Shown here: in pieces, positions 1 through 9,285 of the stretch | Numbering within the stretch: the first letter of the stretch is position 1 | Layout: every line of letters starts with the position of its first letter | DNA from: Lentzea aerocolonigenes | Lineage (GTDB): Bacteria; Actinomycetota; Actinomycetes; Mycobacteriales; Pseudonocardiaceae | Assembly: GCF_000955955.1 (NCBI RefSeq) | Contig: NZ_JYJG01000139.1 | Location: 1-50,669, forward strand | Length of the DNA: 50,669 nucleotides | Direction: 5' to 3' | Made by a program: the position numbers and the translations under genes | The notes under the pieces: generated by a model | Databases searched by the model: none | Told to the model about the DNA's origin: nothing | What the model saw: only the letters and a program-made list of their open reading frames with translations

Positions 1-18
1 GGTCCGTGGCTGCGGACC
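1..18. terminator. Weak hairpin downstream of the diguanylate cyclase gene
   Basis: A 6-bp perfect stem (GGTCCG / CGGACC) with a 6-nt loop lies just past the stop of the minus-strand cyclase gene. There is no T-run in the visible sequence, so its role as a terminator is only inferred from position. Confidence 0.3.
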
Positions 19-33
19 CTTGGAATCAACCGT

Positions 34-1230
34 CTAGGCCATCGACACGAGGTTGCGGCCGTACGCCTTCGCCGCCAGCAGCGCCGCGTCGGCCGCCACC
101 AGCAGGTCCGGCAGCTCGTAGCCGAACCGCGTCGTGGTCGCCACGCCGATCGACACGGTCAGGCCGCGCAGCTCGTGCGGATTGCCGTCGGTGGCCATCG
201 TCGGCACCCGCAACGCGGCCACGGCCTTGCGGACGCGTTCGGCGACCGACTCCGCCTCGTCCGGCGAAGCCTCTGGCAGCAGGACGACGAACTCCTCGCC
301 GCCGAACCGGCCGACGAGATCACCGCGCCGGACCGTGCCGCGCAGGAGCAGGGAGATGGCGGCGAGGGCGGCGTCACCTGCCAGGTGGCCCACCTCGTCG
401 TTGACCTTCTTGAAGTGGTCGAGGTCGAGCAGCATCACGGCCATCGGCCGGGTGCGGCTGGAGCCCTTGGTGAGTTCGTAGCGGGCGCGGCTGTCCCAGT
501 GCACGGCGTTGGCCAGACCCGTCTTGGCGTCGCGCTGGGCCGAGCGGCGCCACTGCGGGAGCTGGGCCGCGCGTTCGAGCAGCAGCAGGGGCGGGCCGGC
601 GATCAGGGCGTGGATGGAGTTCGCCTCGGCCACGCAGCCCATCAGGCCGCCGATCGACACCGCGACGATGCCGAGGATCACGTCGATCGGTTCGCCGACG
701 TTCTCCTCGAAGGACGCGGCGGGGCGGCGGAGTTTCAGGCCGAGCGCGATCAGGGCCGCGCGCAGGGTCAGCAGCACGGCGGCGCCGAGGACCATGACCG
801 GGAGACCGGCGTGCGGGTTCGACCAGCCCAGCAGGTAGCGGGTGGCGAAGACGGCGAGCGACGTCGCGCTCAGGGTGAACAGCCAGCGGTGGGTCTCCGG
901 GCGTTGCGCGAGCAGGCAGTGCAGCGCTGGGCCGAAGAGCAGGAGCACCAGGAGGTTCGGCGGCAGGGCGAGGATGCCCGCCGTCAGATAGGAGAGGTGT
1001 GCGGCCCACGGGTTGCGCTCGGTCTCGCCGAGGCGGTGGCTGTAGATCGAGCTGCCGATGATCACCGCGCCCGCCGTGCCCGCGATGGCGGCGAAACGGC
1101 CGATCTCGGAGGGTTCCGGAGTAGGCGTGGAGATGATCACGTAGGTGACCATGCCCAGGGCCACCAGGTCGATGAACAACCAGTAGCAGAGCGCGGGCCG
1201 CCGCAGTGTCCACACCGGCCAGTCGCGCAC
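34..1230 (-). CDS. Membrane-bound GGDEF diguanylate cyclase
   Basis: Predicted to make cyclic di-GMP from two GTP at the inner face of the membrane. The 398-residue product has a hydrophobic N-terminal half (about residues 15-215, roughly six membrane segments) with no named sensor family that I recognise, then a GGDEF domain at about 235-395. The catalytic motif is GGEEF at 310-314. Metal- and GTP-contacting residues lie in DLDHFKKVND (269-278). An inhibitory-site motif RRGD sits exactly five residues before GGEEF, so the enzyme should be active and product-inhibited. I chose the GTG at 1230 because a good GGGGAGG ribosome site precedes it; the longer frame to 1551 would run into the divergent kinase gene. 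Confidence 0.9.
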   Translation of the reverse strand: MRDWPVWTLRRPALCYWLFIDLVALGMVTYVIISTPTPEPSEIGRFAAIAGTAGAVIIGSSIYSHRLGETERNPWAAHLSYLTAGILALPPNLLVLLLFGPALHCLLAQRPETHRWLFTLSATSLAVFATRYLLGWSNPHAGLPVMVLGAAVLLTLRAALIALGLKLRRPAASFEENVGEPIDVILGIVAVSIGGLMGCVAEANSIHALIAGPPLLLLERAAQLPQWRRSAQRDAKTGLANAVHWDSRARYELTKGSSRTRPMAVMLLDLDHFKKVNDEVGHLAGDAALAAISLLLRGTVRRGDLVGRFGGEEFVVLLPEASPDEAESVAERVRKAVAALRVPTMATDGNPHELRGLTVSIGVATTTRFGYELPDLLVAADAALLAAKAYGRNLVSMA

Positions 1231-1354
1231 CTGTATGCCCTCCCCACCTGAACCCGGAGAGCGTCGCACATTCCTCCGTTCGGCAGAAGACGGCCACCTG
1301 GGGGTTAGCCAGCGCACGTTCACGCGGCAGGATGGTGTCCGAAAGGAGCACAGC

Positions 1355-2515
1355 GTGCCCAGAATGCCTGCCGAACGTGTGACGAAGGTGATCGACGACC
1401 CGGCCACACCGCTGTGGCGCGGGGCGATTGCGCTACGGATAGTCACATTCCTCTTCGCGGCGGCGAACGTGATCGCGAACCAGGCCTGGTACATCCGGCC
1501 GTGGCTCGCGTGGACCACGCTCGGGGTGATGGCGCTGTGGTCCGTGTTCACCAGCCGCGCCTACAGCACGACGTGGGGCAGGCGCTGGCCGTTCGTGCTG
1601 GTCGACCTGGCGCTGACGTGCGGGCTCATGTCGTTGTCGCCGCTGATCATGTCGAGCCACCAGCTGCTGACCCTGAACGTGCCGCTGATCACCACGATCT
1701 GGGCGTGCGTTCCAGCGGTCGCGCTGGGCGCTCTGGGCGGAGCCACGGCCGGGTTCGCCGGTGGCCTGACGGTCGGCCTCTTCACCTACCTGTCGAAGGG
1801 TGTGCCGAGCCTCGACCTGCTGCGGGACGTCGTGTTGCTGGCCGGAGCGGGCATGGTCGTCGGCATGGCGTCGGCCACCGCACGGCGTTCGGCGGTGCTG
1901 CTCGCCCAGGCGTTGCGCGCGGAAGCGGCCACGGCGGAACGGGAGCGGCTCGCCCGTTCGATCCACGACAGCGTCCTGCAGGTGCTCGCCCGCGTGCGCA
2001 AGCGCGGGCTGGAAGTCGGTGGCGAGGCGGCGGAACTGGCCAAGCTGGCCGGTGAGCAGGAGGTGGCGCTGCGGAACCTGGTGGCCGCCGCACCGACAGA
2101 CTCCACTGTGGACGGAGAGATCGACCTGCGCCCCGGCCTGCAGCTGCTGGCCACACCTCGCATTCAGGTGTCCACGCCGGCCACCCAGGTGATGATCACC
2201 GCCGCCACGGCGGGCGAGCTGCACTCGTTGGTCCGCGAAGCACTGTCCAACGTGGACAAGCACGCCGGTGACGACGCGCGGGCGTGGGTGCTGCTGGAGG
2301 ACTTGGGGGAAGAAGTCGTGTTGAGTGTCCGGGACGATGGACCAGGCATCCCGGACGGCCGCATCGCCTCCGCCGCGGCGGAGGGCAGGATGGGCATCGA
2401 GAAGTCGATCAAAGGCCGGGTGGAGTCGCTCGGCGGCACCCTCGAACTCCAGACCGGGCCGGGGGAGGGCACGGAGTGGGAGGTTCGGGTGTTCAGGAAG
2501 GGGGCGGCAGGATGA
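1355..2515 (+). CDS. MacS-like sensor histidine kinase (DUF5931 type)
   Basis: Sensor kinase of a two-component system. Residues about 20-180 form several membrane helices, followed by a HisKA_3 dimerisation segment with the motif RLARSIHDSVLQVL (His204 is the likely phosphorylated residue) and a HATPase domain at about 285-380 with DDGPGIPDG and a GMGI-like GRMGIEKS box. The architecture matches Streptomyces MacS kinases with a DUF5931 N-terminus. The GTG start follows AAGGAG by six bases; upstream in-frame residues look non-coding. The stop overlaps the response regulator start (ATGA), so kinase and regulator are translationally coupled. The signal sensed is unknown. Confidence 0.9.
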   Translation: MPRMPAERVTKVIDDPATPLWRGAIALRIVTFLFAAANVIANQAWYIRPWLAWTTLGVMALWSVFTSRAYSTTWGRRWPFVLVDLALTCGLMSLSPLIMSSHQLLTLNVPLITTIWACVPAVALGALGGATAGFAGGLTVGLFTYLSKGVPSLDLLRDVVLLAGAGMVVGMASATARRSAVLLAQALRAEAATAERERLARSIHDSVLQVLARVRKRGLEVGGEAAELAKLAGEQEVALRNLVAAAPTDSTVDGEIDLRPGLQLLATPRIQVSTPATQVMITAATAGELHSLVREALSNVDKHAGDDARAWVLLEDLGEEVVLSVRDDGPGIPDGRIASAAAEGRMGIEKSIKGRVESLGGTLELQTGPGEGTEWEVRVFRKGAAG

Positions 2516-3174
2516 CGGTCTCGGTGATGGTCGTGGACGACCACCCGATGTGGCGCGAGGGCGTGGCACGCGACCTCCAGGAGCGCGGTTTCGAGATCGT
2601 GGCGACCGCGGGTGATGCCGCGTCCGCCGTGCGCATCGCGAAGGCCGTGCGGCCCAACGTGGTGCTGATGGACCTCAACCTCGGTGAGCTCTCCGGTGTC
2701 GACGCGACGTTGATGATCACCAGCGAACTGCCGGACACCCGCGTGCTGGTGCTGTCCGCGTCCGGCGAGCACGACGACGTGCTGCAGGCCGTGAAGGCGG
2801 GCGCGTCGGGCTACCTGGTGAAGTCCGCGTCCTCGGAGGAACTGGTCGAGGCTGTTTCGCGGACCGCCGCGGGTGACGCCGTGTTCACCGCCGGACTGGC
2901 CGGCCTCGTGCTGGGCGAGTACCGCCGCATGGCCGCCGCGCCCGACGACTCGAAGGACAAGCCCGAACTCACCGAACGGGAGACCGAAGTACTCCGTTTG
3001 GTGGCCAAGGGACTGACCGCACGCCAGATCGCCAACCGCCTGGTGATCTCCCACCGCACGGTCGAAAACCACGTCCAGTCGACATTGCGGAAACTCCAAC
3101 TGCACAACCGGGTGGAGTTGGCGCGTTATGCCATCGAGCACGGTCTCGACGCCGAACCGGAGGCAGAGCAATGA
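2512..3174 (+). CDS. MacR-like NarL/LuxR-family response regulator
   Basis: DNA-binding partner of the kinase just upstream. The 220-residue protein has a receiver domain (about 1-120) with acidic pair D9-D10, phospho-acceptor D54 in VVLMDLNL and the conserved Lys in GYLVKSAS. A LuxR-type helix-turn-helix follows (about 150-215) with LTERETEVLRLVAKGLT and the recognition helix region RTVENHV. The true start is the ATG at 2512, which overlaps the kinase stop; the longer reading frame upstream is only the overlap with the kinase gene. The S. coelicolor MacRS family is linked to morphology and antibiotic control, but the targets here are unknown. Confidence 0.9.
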   Translation: MTVSVMVVDDHPMWREGVARDLQERGFEIVATAGDAASAVRIAKAVRPNVVLMDLNLGELSGVDATLMITSELPDTRVLVLSASGEHDDVLQAVKAGASGYLVKSASSEELVEAVSRTAAGDAVFTAGLAGLVLGEYRRMAAAPDDSKDKPELTERETEVLRLVAKGLTARQIANRLVISHRTVENHVQSTLRKLQLHNRVELARYAIEHGLDAEPEAEQ

Positions 3175-3704
3175 CAGACCCCAGGGACTTACGCGTGTCC
3201 GACCCCGAACGCGAGCACGTCGTCAGCCTGCTGAACAAGGCAGTGGGCCGCGGCATGATCACGCTCGACGAGTTCACGACGCGCACCGACACCGCTCTCG
3301 CCGCTGTGACCAGGGCAGACCTGAACGCCGTGCTCATCGATCTGCCCGGCATGGTCAACAACGAGCTTGCCCACGCGCGGACCGAGCTGAAGAACACGAT
3401 GGGCACCACCGTGCGCAAGGGCCACTGGGTCGTCCCGCGCGAGCTGGTCATCCGCAACACGCTCGGCTCGACCAACCTCGACTTCACCCAGGCCGAGGTG
3501 CCGCCGCTGGTCAACGTCGACCTCGACGTGTCGCTGGGCTCGGTGAAGCTCGTGCTGCCCGCGGGGTCGTCGGTCAACGTCGACGGCGTGGAGATCACCG
3601 CGGGCGAGCTGAAGGACAAGGTCCACAACGCCGTCGGCAACCCTCACTTCCAGCTCAAGGGCGCCGTGCGCGGCGGCTCCGTGGTGATCAAGCGGAAGCG
3701 CTGA
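3171..3704 (+). CDS. DUF1707 and LiaF-like domain protein
   Basis: A 177-residue soluble protein. Residues about 4-57 match DUF1707, a SHOCT-like segment with the hallmark pattern DLRVSDPERE and a GRGMITLDEF turn. The rest resembles the C-terminal beta-rich domain of LiaF-type cell-wall-stress proteins (repeating LG-S/T-V strands). Its ATG overlaps the response regulator stop, so it is the third gene of the operon. Proteins of this type often sit beside or modulate envelope-sensing two-component systems; a role in tuning the MacRS-like pair is inferred from that and from the coupling. Confidence 0.8.
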   Translation: MTDPRDLRVSDPEREHVVSLLNKAVGRGMITLDEFTTRTDTALAAVTRADLNAVLIDLPGMVNNELAHARTELKNTMGTTVRKGHWVVPRELVIRNTLGSTNLDFTQAEVPPLVNVDLDVSLGSVKLVLPAGSSVNVDGVEITAGELKDKVHNAVGNPHFQLKGAVRGGSVVIKRKR

Positions 3705-3712
3705 TCCGCACG

Positions 3713-3770
3713 TTCACCTGTGAAGGTGAACTGCACAAGGACTTCAGAAAGTCCTGATGGACTGCACAAG
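3713..3770. repeat. Clustered inverted and direct repeats upstream of tdh-kbl
   Basis: Three structures sit together: an inverted repeat TTCACC-n6-GGTGAA (3713-3730), a 6-bp perfect hairpin GGACTT-CAGA-AAGTCC (3739-3754), and a 12-base direct repeat G(A/G)ACTGCACAAG at 3728-3739 and 3759-3770, spaced 31 bp or about three helical turns. The layout suggests a cooperative operator for the threonine-degradation genes or a terminator for the upstream operon. No regulator is known from this sequence. Confidence 0.45.
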
Positions 3771-3792
3771 CGGGGAGGGCGACACTTCCCGC

Positions 3793-4824
3793 ATGAAGGC
3801 TCTCGTCAAGGTCGCCGCTGGGCCTGGCCTCGAACTGACCGACGTTCCCGACCCCACGCCGGGTCCGACCGACGTGGTCGTCCGAGTGCTGCGCACCGGC
3901 ATCTGCGGTACCGACCTGCACATCGACTCGTGGGACGACTGGGCGGCGCAGAACATCAAGGCGCCGCTCACGCTCGGGCACGAGTTCGTGGGCGAGGTCG
4001 TCGAGACAGGCGCGTCCGTCACCGGTGTCAAGATCGGTGATCTGGTCAGCGGCGAGGGCCACCTCGTGTGCGGGACCTGCCGCAACTGCAAGGCCGGGCG
4101 CAGGCACCTGTGTGCCAACACCAAGGGCCTCGGCGTGCACTCCAACGGCGCGTTCGCGAAGTACGTCGTGCTGCCCGAGCAGAACGCGTGGGTGCACCGG
4201 ACGCCCGTCGACCTGGACGTGGCCGCGATCTTCGACCCGTTCGGCAACGCCGTGCACACCGCGTTGAGCTTCCCGGTCATCGGCGAGGACGTGATCATCA
4301 CGGGCGCCGGGCCGATCGGCATCATGGCCGCCGCTGTCGCCAAGCACGCGGGTGCGCGCAACGTCGTGATCACCGACGTCTCCGAGCACCGGCTGGACCT
4401 CGCGCGCAAGGTCGGCGTCGACCTCGCGGTGAACGTCGCCGAGAAGACGATCGAGCAGGCGCAGGCCGACCTGGGCATGGCAGAGGGCTTCGACGTCGGC
4501 ATGGAGATGTCCGGCAAGCCGTCCGCCCTGCAGAGCATGATCGCGAACATGGCGCACGGCGGTCGCATCGCGATGCTGGGGCTGCCGGCGGAGGAGTTCC
4601 CGGTCGACTGGAGCAGCGTCGTGCTGAAGATGCTGCACCTCAAGGGAATTTACGGCCGCGAGATGTTCGAGACCTGGTACTCGATGACGGTGCTGCTGCA
4701 GCGCGGCCTCGACCTCGCGCCGGTCATCACCCACCGGTACGACTACACGCAGCACGCGGAGGCCTTCGCCACCGCGCGCGAGGGCAAGTGCGGCAAGGTC
4801 ATCCTCGACTGGAGTGGAGCCTGA
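3793..4824 (+). CDS. tdh: L-threonine 3-dehydrogenase
   Basis: Zinc-dependent NAD enzyme oxidising L-threonine to 2-amino-3-ketobutyrate, the first step of conversion to glycine and acetyl-CoA. The 343 residues match the E. coli enzyme in length. Visible marks are the catalytic zinc region GICGTDLH and GHEFVGEV, the four-Cys structural zinc knuckle [15 protein letters not shown], and the nucleotide-binding GAGPIG turn. The start is placed at MKALVK, the usual family N-terminus; an in-frame ATG at 3757 is an alternative, and the GGGGAGG sequence 14 bases upstream is a little far away. The stop overlaps the start of kbl by one base. Confidence 0.93.
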   Translation: MKALVKVAAGPGLELTDVPDPTPGPTDVVVRVLRTGICGTDLHIDSWDDWAAQNIKAPLTLGHEFVGEVVETGASVTGVKIGDLVSGEGHLVCGTCRNCKAGRRHLCANTKGLGVHSNGAFAKYVVLPEQNAWVHRTPVDLDVAAIFDPFGNAVHTALSFPVIGEDVIITGAGPIGIMAAAVAKHAGARNVVITDVSEHRLDLARKVGVDLAVNVAEKTIEQAQADLGMAEGFDVGMEMSGKPSALQSMIANMAHGGRIAMLGLPAEEFPVDWSSVVLKMLHLKGIYGREMFETWYSMTVLLQRGLDLAPVITHRYDYTQHAEAFATAREGKCGKVILDWSGA

Positions 4825-6002
4825 TGTACGGCGAGCTGAAGAACGACCTCCTCAAGACCATCGAGGAGATCCGGGAGGCCGGGCTCTACAAGGCCGAACG
4901 CGTCATCGGCACCCCGCAGAACGCCGCCGTGAGGGTCGGCCAGGGTGACGAGGTCCTGAACTTCTGCGCCAACAACTACCTCGGGCTCGCCGACCACCCG
5001 CGCCTGATCGAGGCCGCGAAGACCGCGCTCGACGAGTGGGGCTTCGGCATGGCGTCGGTGCGGTTCATCTGCGGCACCCAGGAGCCGCACAAGGAACTGG
5101 AGCGCAAGCTCAGCGAGTTCCTCGGCACTGACGACACGATCCTCTACAGCTCGTGCTTCGACGCGAACGGCGGTCTGTTCGAGACGCTGCTCGGCGCCGA
5201 GGACGCGATCATCTCCGACGAGCTGAACCACGCGTCGATCATCGACGGCGTGCGCCTCTCCAAAGCGCGCAGGTTCCGGTACAAGAACCGCGACATGGAC
5301 GACCTGGAGCGCCAGCTCAAGGACTCGGCCGACGCGCGCTACCGGCTGATCGCGACCGACGGCGTGTTCTCGATGGACGGCTACCTCGCGCCGCTCGACG
5401 AGATCTGCGACCTGGCCGAGCGGTACAACGCGCTGGTCATGGTCGACGACTCGCACGCCGTGGGCTTCACCGGCCCGACCGGCCGCGGCACCCCGGAGCT
5501 CTTCGGCGTGCAGGACCGTGTCGACATCGTCACCGGCACGCTCGGCAAGGCGCTCGGCGGTGCGTCCGGCGGCTACACGTCCGGCCGGAAAGAGATCGTC
5601 GAACTGCTGCGCCAGCGCTCGCGCCCGTACCTGTTCTCGAACTCGCTCGCGCCGTCGATCACCGCCGCCGCGATCGCCACGCTGGACATGCTGTCGAACT
5701 CCTCGGAGCTCCTCACCCAGCTGCGCTCCAACACCGAGCTCTTCCGCCGGCGCATGACCGAGGAGGGCTTCGACCTGCTCCCCGGCGAGCACCCGATCAT
5801 CCCGGTGATGATCGGCGACGCGGCCGAGGCGGCACGACTGGCCGACCTGCTGCTGGAACAGGGCATCTACGTGATCGGCTTCTCGTACCCGGTGGTGCCG
5901 CACGGCAAGGCTCGTATCCGCACGCAGATGTCCGCCGCGCACACGACGGAGGACGTGAACCGGGCGGTCGACGCGTTCGTCGCCGCACGAGCCAAGATGT
6001 GA
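4824..6002 (+). CDS. kbl: Glycine C-acetyltransferase (2-amino-3-ketobutyrate CoA ligase)
   Basis: PLP enzyme that splits 2-amino-3-ketobutyrate with CoA into glycine and acetyl-CoA, using the product of the preceding dehydrogenase. The 392 residues cover the full alpha-oxoamine synthase fold. The PLP-lysine motif is [13 protein letters not shown], with upstream DDSHAVGF and [10 protein letters not shown] boxes. The TGATG overlap with tdh means the two are co-translated, which keeps the unstable intermediate between neighbouring enzymes. Confidence 0.95.
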   Translation: MYGELKNDLLKTIEEIREAGLYKAERVIGTPQNAAVRVGQGDEVLNFCANNYLGLADHPRLIEAAKTALDEWGFGMASVRFICGTQEPHKELERKLSEFLGTDDTILYSSCFDANGGLFETLLGAEDAIISDELNHASIIDGVRLSKARRFRYKNRDMDDLERQLKDSADARYRLIATDGVFSMDGYLAPLDEICDLAERYNALVMVDDSHAVGFTGPTGRGTPELFGVQDRVDIVTGTLGKALGGASGGYTSGRKEIVELLRQRSRPYLFSNSLAPSITAAAIATLDMLSNSSELLTQLRSNTELFRRRMTEEGFDLLPGEHPIIPVMIGDAAEAARLADLLLEQGIYVIGFSYPVVPHGKARIRTQMSAAHTTEDVNRAVDAFVAARAKM

Positions 6003-6069
6003 CCCCGGTCACTCGCCGGTAAGAATCGGCACGGTCGGCGCACTACCTCGTGAAGAGGGAGGGGCGATC

Positions 6070-6546
6070 GTGGAGGACTTCTCGGCTGTCTACCGCGAGT
6101 GTTACCCGCGTGTGCTCGCCTATGCCGCGAGCCACGCGGGTGCGCAGCGAGCGGAGGACATCACCAGCGAGACCTTCACCATCGCCTGGCACAAGCTCGA
6201 CCAGATGCCGTCCAACGCACTGCCGTGGCTGCTCGGCATAGCCCGCAACCTCGTGCGCGCAGCCCGCAGGCAGGTGCGGCACGACGAACTCGACGACGTG
6301 CCCATCACCGACGACTTCGTGCGGGTGGTGGAGTTGCGGGCGGCGCTGTCGAGCCTGTCCGAGGCCGACCAGGAGGTGCTCACGCTGGTCGCGTGGCACG
6401 GGCTGGCGGCTGCCGAGGCCGCGCAGGTGCTCGGGTGCACGACGGCGACGTTCTTCGTGCGTCTGCACCGGGCGCGACGACGGTTGCAGGCCGCTCTCTC
6501 GTTCGCGAACTTCGACCGTGCGAGGGAGTCATGGAAGACCTCCTGA
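6070..6546 (+). CDS. ECF-type RNA polymerase sigma factor
   Basis: A short (158 aa) sigma-70-family factor. Region 2 is at about residues 3-75 (CYPRVLAYAASHAG, then the melting-helix stretch WHKLDQMP...WLLGIARNLV), and region 4 at about 97-150 (LSEADQEVLTLVAWHGL and a helix-turn-helix AAEAAQVLGCTTATFFVRLHR trimmed here to the pattern). The GTG start follows a strong GAGGGAGGGG purine run. The stop lies 13 bases inside the next gene, so the two overlap in different frames and are surely one unit. The downstream partner is probably its membrane regulator. Confidence 0.85.
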   Translation: MEDFSAVYRECYPRVLAYAASHAGAQRAEDITSETFTIAWHKLDQMPSNALPWLLGIARNLVRAARRQVRHDELDDVPITDDFVRVVELRAALSSLSEADQEVLTLVAWHGLAAAEAAQVLGCTTATFFVRLHRARRRLQAALSFANFDRARESWKTS

Positions 6547-7541
6547 AGGAACTGGCTCAGGCCAAGCCGCCGGCGCTCCCGGTCGACCGGGAGCGGATGG
6601 AGAGCGACCTCGCCCGGATCATCGCGCTGCCGCGGACGCAGAGCCGCCGGTCGTTCAAGCGGTTCGCTCCCGTGCTGGTGGCGGCCGCCGTGATCGCGCT
6701 CGTGGTCGTTCTGCTGCCGAAACCGACCCAACCCGTGCAGCCCGCCGCGTCCGCACCCTGGTGGCACGCGCTGACGCAGGAGTGGTCGCTGATGGTCGTC
6801 GGCAACTCGGCGAACCCGTACATCGTGCGCCTCGACTCGAAGACGGACCGGTGGCAGTCCAGGAACAGCCAGGTCACGGTCCTGCAGAAGGACGGGACGG
6901 TAGAGCCCTTCTCTCAGGACGACGACGCGAAGTGGGAGGCGGCGGGCAAGCCGGCGACGGTGCCCCAGGCCTACGGCAGCCACGCGGTGCGCATCGGGCC
7001 GATGAAGCCTGCGGTGCAGCAGTCCTACGTCTCCGGGTTCCAGATGTCCCTGCACAGCCCGGTGCGCCTCGACTCGTTCGACGCGCTGCCTGCCGACCCG
7101 GTCGAGCTGAAGAAGACGCTCGCCACCCTCACCAGCGAGAGGACCGACTACCGAATCGCCTCGCTCGCCATGGACGTGATGACGTCGAACGTGCGGGCCG
7201 ACCAGCGGCAGGCGGCGTTCGAGCTGCTCAAGACGCTCGACGGGGCACGGGTCCTCAACAACGTGTTGCTCCGCAACGGCCGTTACGGCATCGGGGTGGC
7301 GATCACCGCACCTGCCCCGTTCCAGTTCTACCAAGCCGAGACCCAGTTCGTGATCAACCCCGAGACCGGCATGCCGATCCTCAGGCGGGACGTCCTCACC
7401 GTGCCTCAGTTCGGCATGCCCGCCGGCGAGCCCATCTCGGAGGAGGAATACCTCCTGCTCGAAGCGACGAACATCGACCCGATCGTGCCTCAGGACGTCC
7501 CCGTGAACGGCGAAGTCGAATCCCCCATCATTGAGCGGTGA
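6531..7541 (+). CDS. CU044_5270-like membrane protein, putative partner of the sigma factor
   Basis: A 336-residue protein with a cytoplasmic N-terminus (about 1-42), a single membrane helix (about 43-59, PVLVAAAVIALVVVLLP) and a large extracytoplasmic domain. It resembles the actinobacterial CU044_5270 family, which commonly follows ECF sigma genes. Its start overlaps the sigma gene by 16 bases. By position and topology it may act like an anti-sigma factor, but I see no zinc-binding HxxxCxxC anti-sigma motif, so that role is inference. The extracytoplasmic part has no recognised catalytic motif. Confidence 0.7.
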   Translation: MEDLLKELAQAKPPALPVDRERMESDLARIIALPRTQSRRSFKRFAPVLVAAAVIALVVVLLPKPTQPVQPAASAPWWHALTQEWSLMVVGNSANPYIVRLDSKTDRWQSRNSQVTVLQKDGTVEPFSQDDDAKWEAAGKPATVPQAYGSHAVRIGPMKPAVQQSYVSGFQMSLHSPVRLDSFDALPADPVELKKTLATLTSERTDYRIASLAMDVMTSNVRADQRQAAFELLKTLDGARVLNNVLLRNGRYGIGVAITAPAPFQFYQAETQFVINPETGMPILRRDVLTVPQFGMPAGEPISEEEYLLLEATNIDPIVPQDVPVNGEVESPIIER

Positions 7542-8386
7542 TCGACCCACGACGGCTCCGCGTGCTGCGCGCGTTGGCTGACCACGGCACCGTGACAGCC
7601 GCTGCTGCTGCGCTGCACCTCACGCCGTCAGCGGTGTCGCAGCAGCTCGCCGCCCTGGAGTCCGAAGCGGGCCACCCGTTGTTGCTCCGCAAAGGACGCA
7701 GGGTCTCGCTGACTCCCGCCGGTGAGCTGCTCGTCGCGCACGCCCATGTCGTGGCAGCCGAACTGGAACGCGCACAGGCCACTTTGGACGCTCTTGCCTC
7801 CGGCTCAGCCGGACGAGTCGCCGTGGCAGCCTTCGCGTCGGCGATCACGCAGGTCGTCGCACCCGCGCTCAAGGCGTTGCGGGAACGGTCGATCGAGCTG
7901 TCGGTGCGGGACGCCGAGGGCCACGAGAGCGTCCGGCTGCTGGTCGACGGCGAGATCGACGTGGCGATCACCGAGGAACACCGGACCACGGATCGCCTCA
8001 CGCGCTTCCCGCTCTACACCGAGCCGTTCGACGTCGTGCTGCCGCCGGGGCACGCGCTGTCGGGCGGACCGGTCGAGCTGCAGGCGCTGGCGGACGAGGA
8101 CTGGGTCGTGACGCTGCCGGGAAATCCTCTGCGGGACGTCGTGGAGATGGCGTGCGCGCAGGCCGGGTTCACGCCGCGGATCCGGCACACGTCAGACGAT
8201 TTCCGCGCGATCCAGGCGTTGGTCGCAGCGGGCGCGGGTGTGGCATTGGCGCCTCGTAATGCCGTGCGTGGCACACCAATTGCAGGAACACCACCACTCA
8301 GGCGCGTTGTCGCGGCCGTACGTCGTGGAACGGAAGACCACCCGTTGATCCAGGTTGTGTTCGAAGAATTGAACCGCCTCCAATAA
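7538..8386 (+). CDS. LysR-family transcriptional regulator
   Basis: A 282-residue LysR-type regulator: winged helix-turn-helix at 1-60 (LRALADHGTVTAAAAALHLT, SAVSQQLAALE) and an effector-binding periplasmic-protein-like domain at about 85-280. The GTG start overlaps the preceding stop (GTGA). The target is not evident: LysR proteins often regulate a divergent neighbour, but here both sides run in the same direction, so it may act elsewhere. Confidence 0.88.
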   Translation: MIDPRRLRVLRALADHGTVTAAAAALHLTPSAVSQQLAALESEAGHPLLLRKGRRVSLTPAGELLVAHAHVVAAELERAQATLDALASGSAGRVAVAAFASAITQVVAPALKALRERSIELSVRDAEGHESVRLLVDGEIDVAITEEHRTTDRLTRFPLYTEPFDVVLPPGHALSGGPVELQALADEDWVVTLPGNPLRDVVEMACAQAGFTPRIRHTSDDFRAIQALVAAGAGVALAPRNAVRGTPIAGTPPLRRVVAAVRRGTEDHPLIQVVFEELNRLQ

Positions 8387-8443
8387 CTACTTCCTTCAGG
8401 GATATTCGGACGGAAACGATGGATCGAAGGGGATCCGTACTTC

Positions 8444-8449
8444 TAGCTT
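8444..8449 (+). promoter_or_regulatory. -10 box of a leaderless promoter for the DUF5753 regulator
   Basis: TAGCTT lies 7 bases before the ATG at 8457, the spacing expected when transcription starts at the initiation codon. There is no Shine-Dalgarno sequence. No clear -35 box is seen. Confidence 0.5.
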
Positions 8450-8456
8450 CATCGCC

Positions 8457-9272
8457 ATGCCACGACGAATCTCCAGCGTGGTGGGACGGGAGTTCGGCGA
8501 GGGCGTCCGGCGCGCCATCGAACAGACCCGCCTGACCCACCGCGAACTCGCTGAAGCACTGGACTGGGACCCCGCCAAGCTCTCCGACCTGGTGCGGGGC
8601 AAGGGCGGGGTCAACGAGAGCGACCTGAAACAGCTGCTCGGGTACTGCCGCGTCAAACCTGACGAAGTCCGGCGGTTGCTGAGGCTGTTCCACGAGACGC
8701 GGGAGAACGGATATCTCCAGATCCCGGCCCAGATGCAGAGTCTGATCACTCAGGAACGGCTCGCCAACGCCATCACGTCCCTGTCGCTGAACCTCATTCC
8801 CGGCCGACTCCAGACCGTTGACTACATGCGTGCCGTTATCGCTGCGTCAGCTCGTTCGAAGGAGATCGACTGGGAGGAGGTCATCGCCGCAAAGCTGGCT
8901 CGCCGCGAGTTCTTCCACTGGAGTCGGCAGTTCGTCTTCTACATCCACGAACAGGCCCTGCACCTCCCGGTGGGCGGCCCGGATGTCATGAAGGACCAGC
9001 TTCTCCACCTGCTGGGGATGGCCCAGCGCACCTACATCACTTTGCGCATCGTGCCCACCGCGATCGGCGCGCATGCCGGAGTGTCGGGCGCGTTCATGCT
9101 GCTCGAGTACGAGAAGTTCGAGCCAGTCGTCTACCTGGAGAGCAAGAACTCCAGCCTGTTCCTCGAAGACAAGGCAGTTCTGGACACCTACACCGCGGTG
9201 CTGAAGCTCCTCGACCAGCAGGCGTTGGATGCGGAACAATCGAAGGAGCTGATCACCAGCATCCTGATGTGA
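8457..9272 (+). CDS. XRE-type helix-turn-helix regulator with DUF5753 domain
   Basis: A 271-residue actinomycete-specific regulator. The N-terminal XRE helix-turn-helix occupies about 10-75 (LTHRELAEALDWDPAKLSDL) and the DUF5753 domain about 90-265 (typical NLIPGRLQTVDYMRAV and AHAGVSGAFMLLE patterns). It is followed immediately by a DUF397 gene, the usual pairing. In Streptomyces such pairs resemble BldB/WhiJ-type developmental or antibiotic regulators in which the small DUF397 protein antagonises the DNA-binding partner. Transcription is probably leaderless. Confidence 0.9.
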   Translation: MPRRISSVVGREFGEGVRRAIEQTRLTHRELAEALDWDPAKLSDLVRGKGGVNESDLKQLLGYCRVKPDEVRRLLRLFHETRENGYLQIPAQMQSLITQERLANAITSLSLNLIPGRLQTVDYMRAVIAASARSKEIDWEEVIAAKLARREFFHWSRQFVFYIHEQALHLPVGGPDVMKDQLLHLLGMAQRTYITLRIVPTAIGAHAGVSGAFMLLEYEKFEPVVYLESKNSSLFLEDKAVLDTYTAVLKLLDQQALDAEQSKELITSILM

Positions 9273-9285
9273 GGAGATGTTCCGC

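Noticed and set aside
9277..9285. ATG 9277 as the DUF397 start
   Set aside because: It touches the GAGGAG ribosome site; ATG 9286 has correct spacing.
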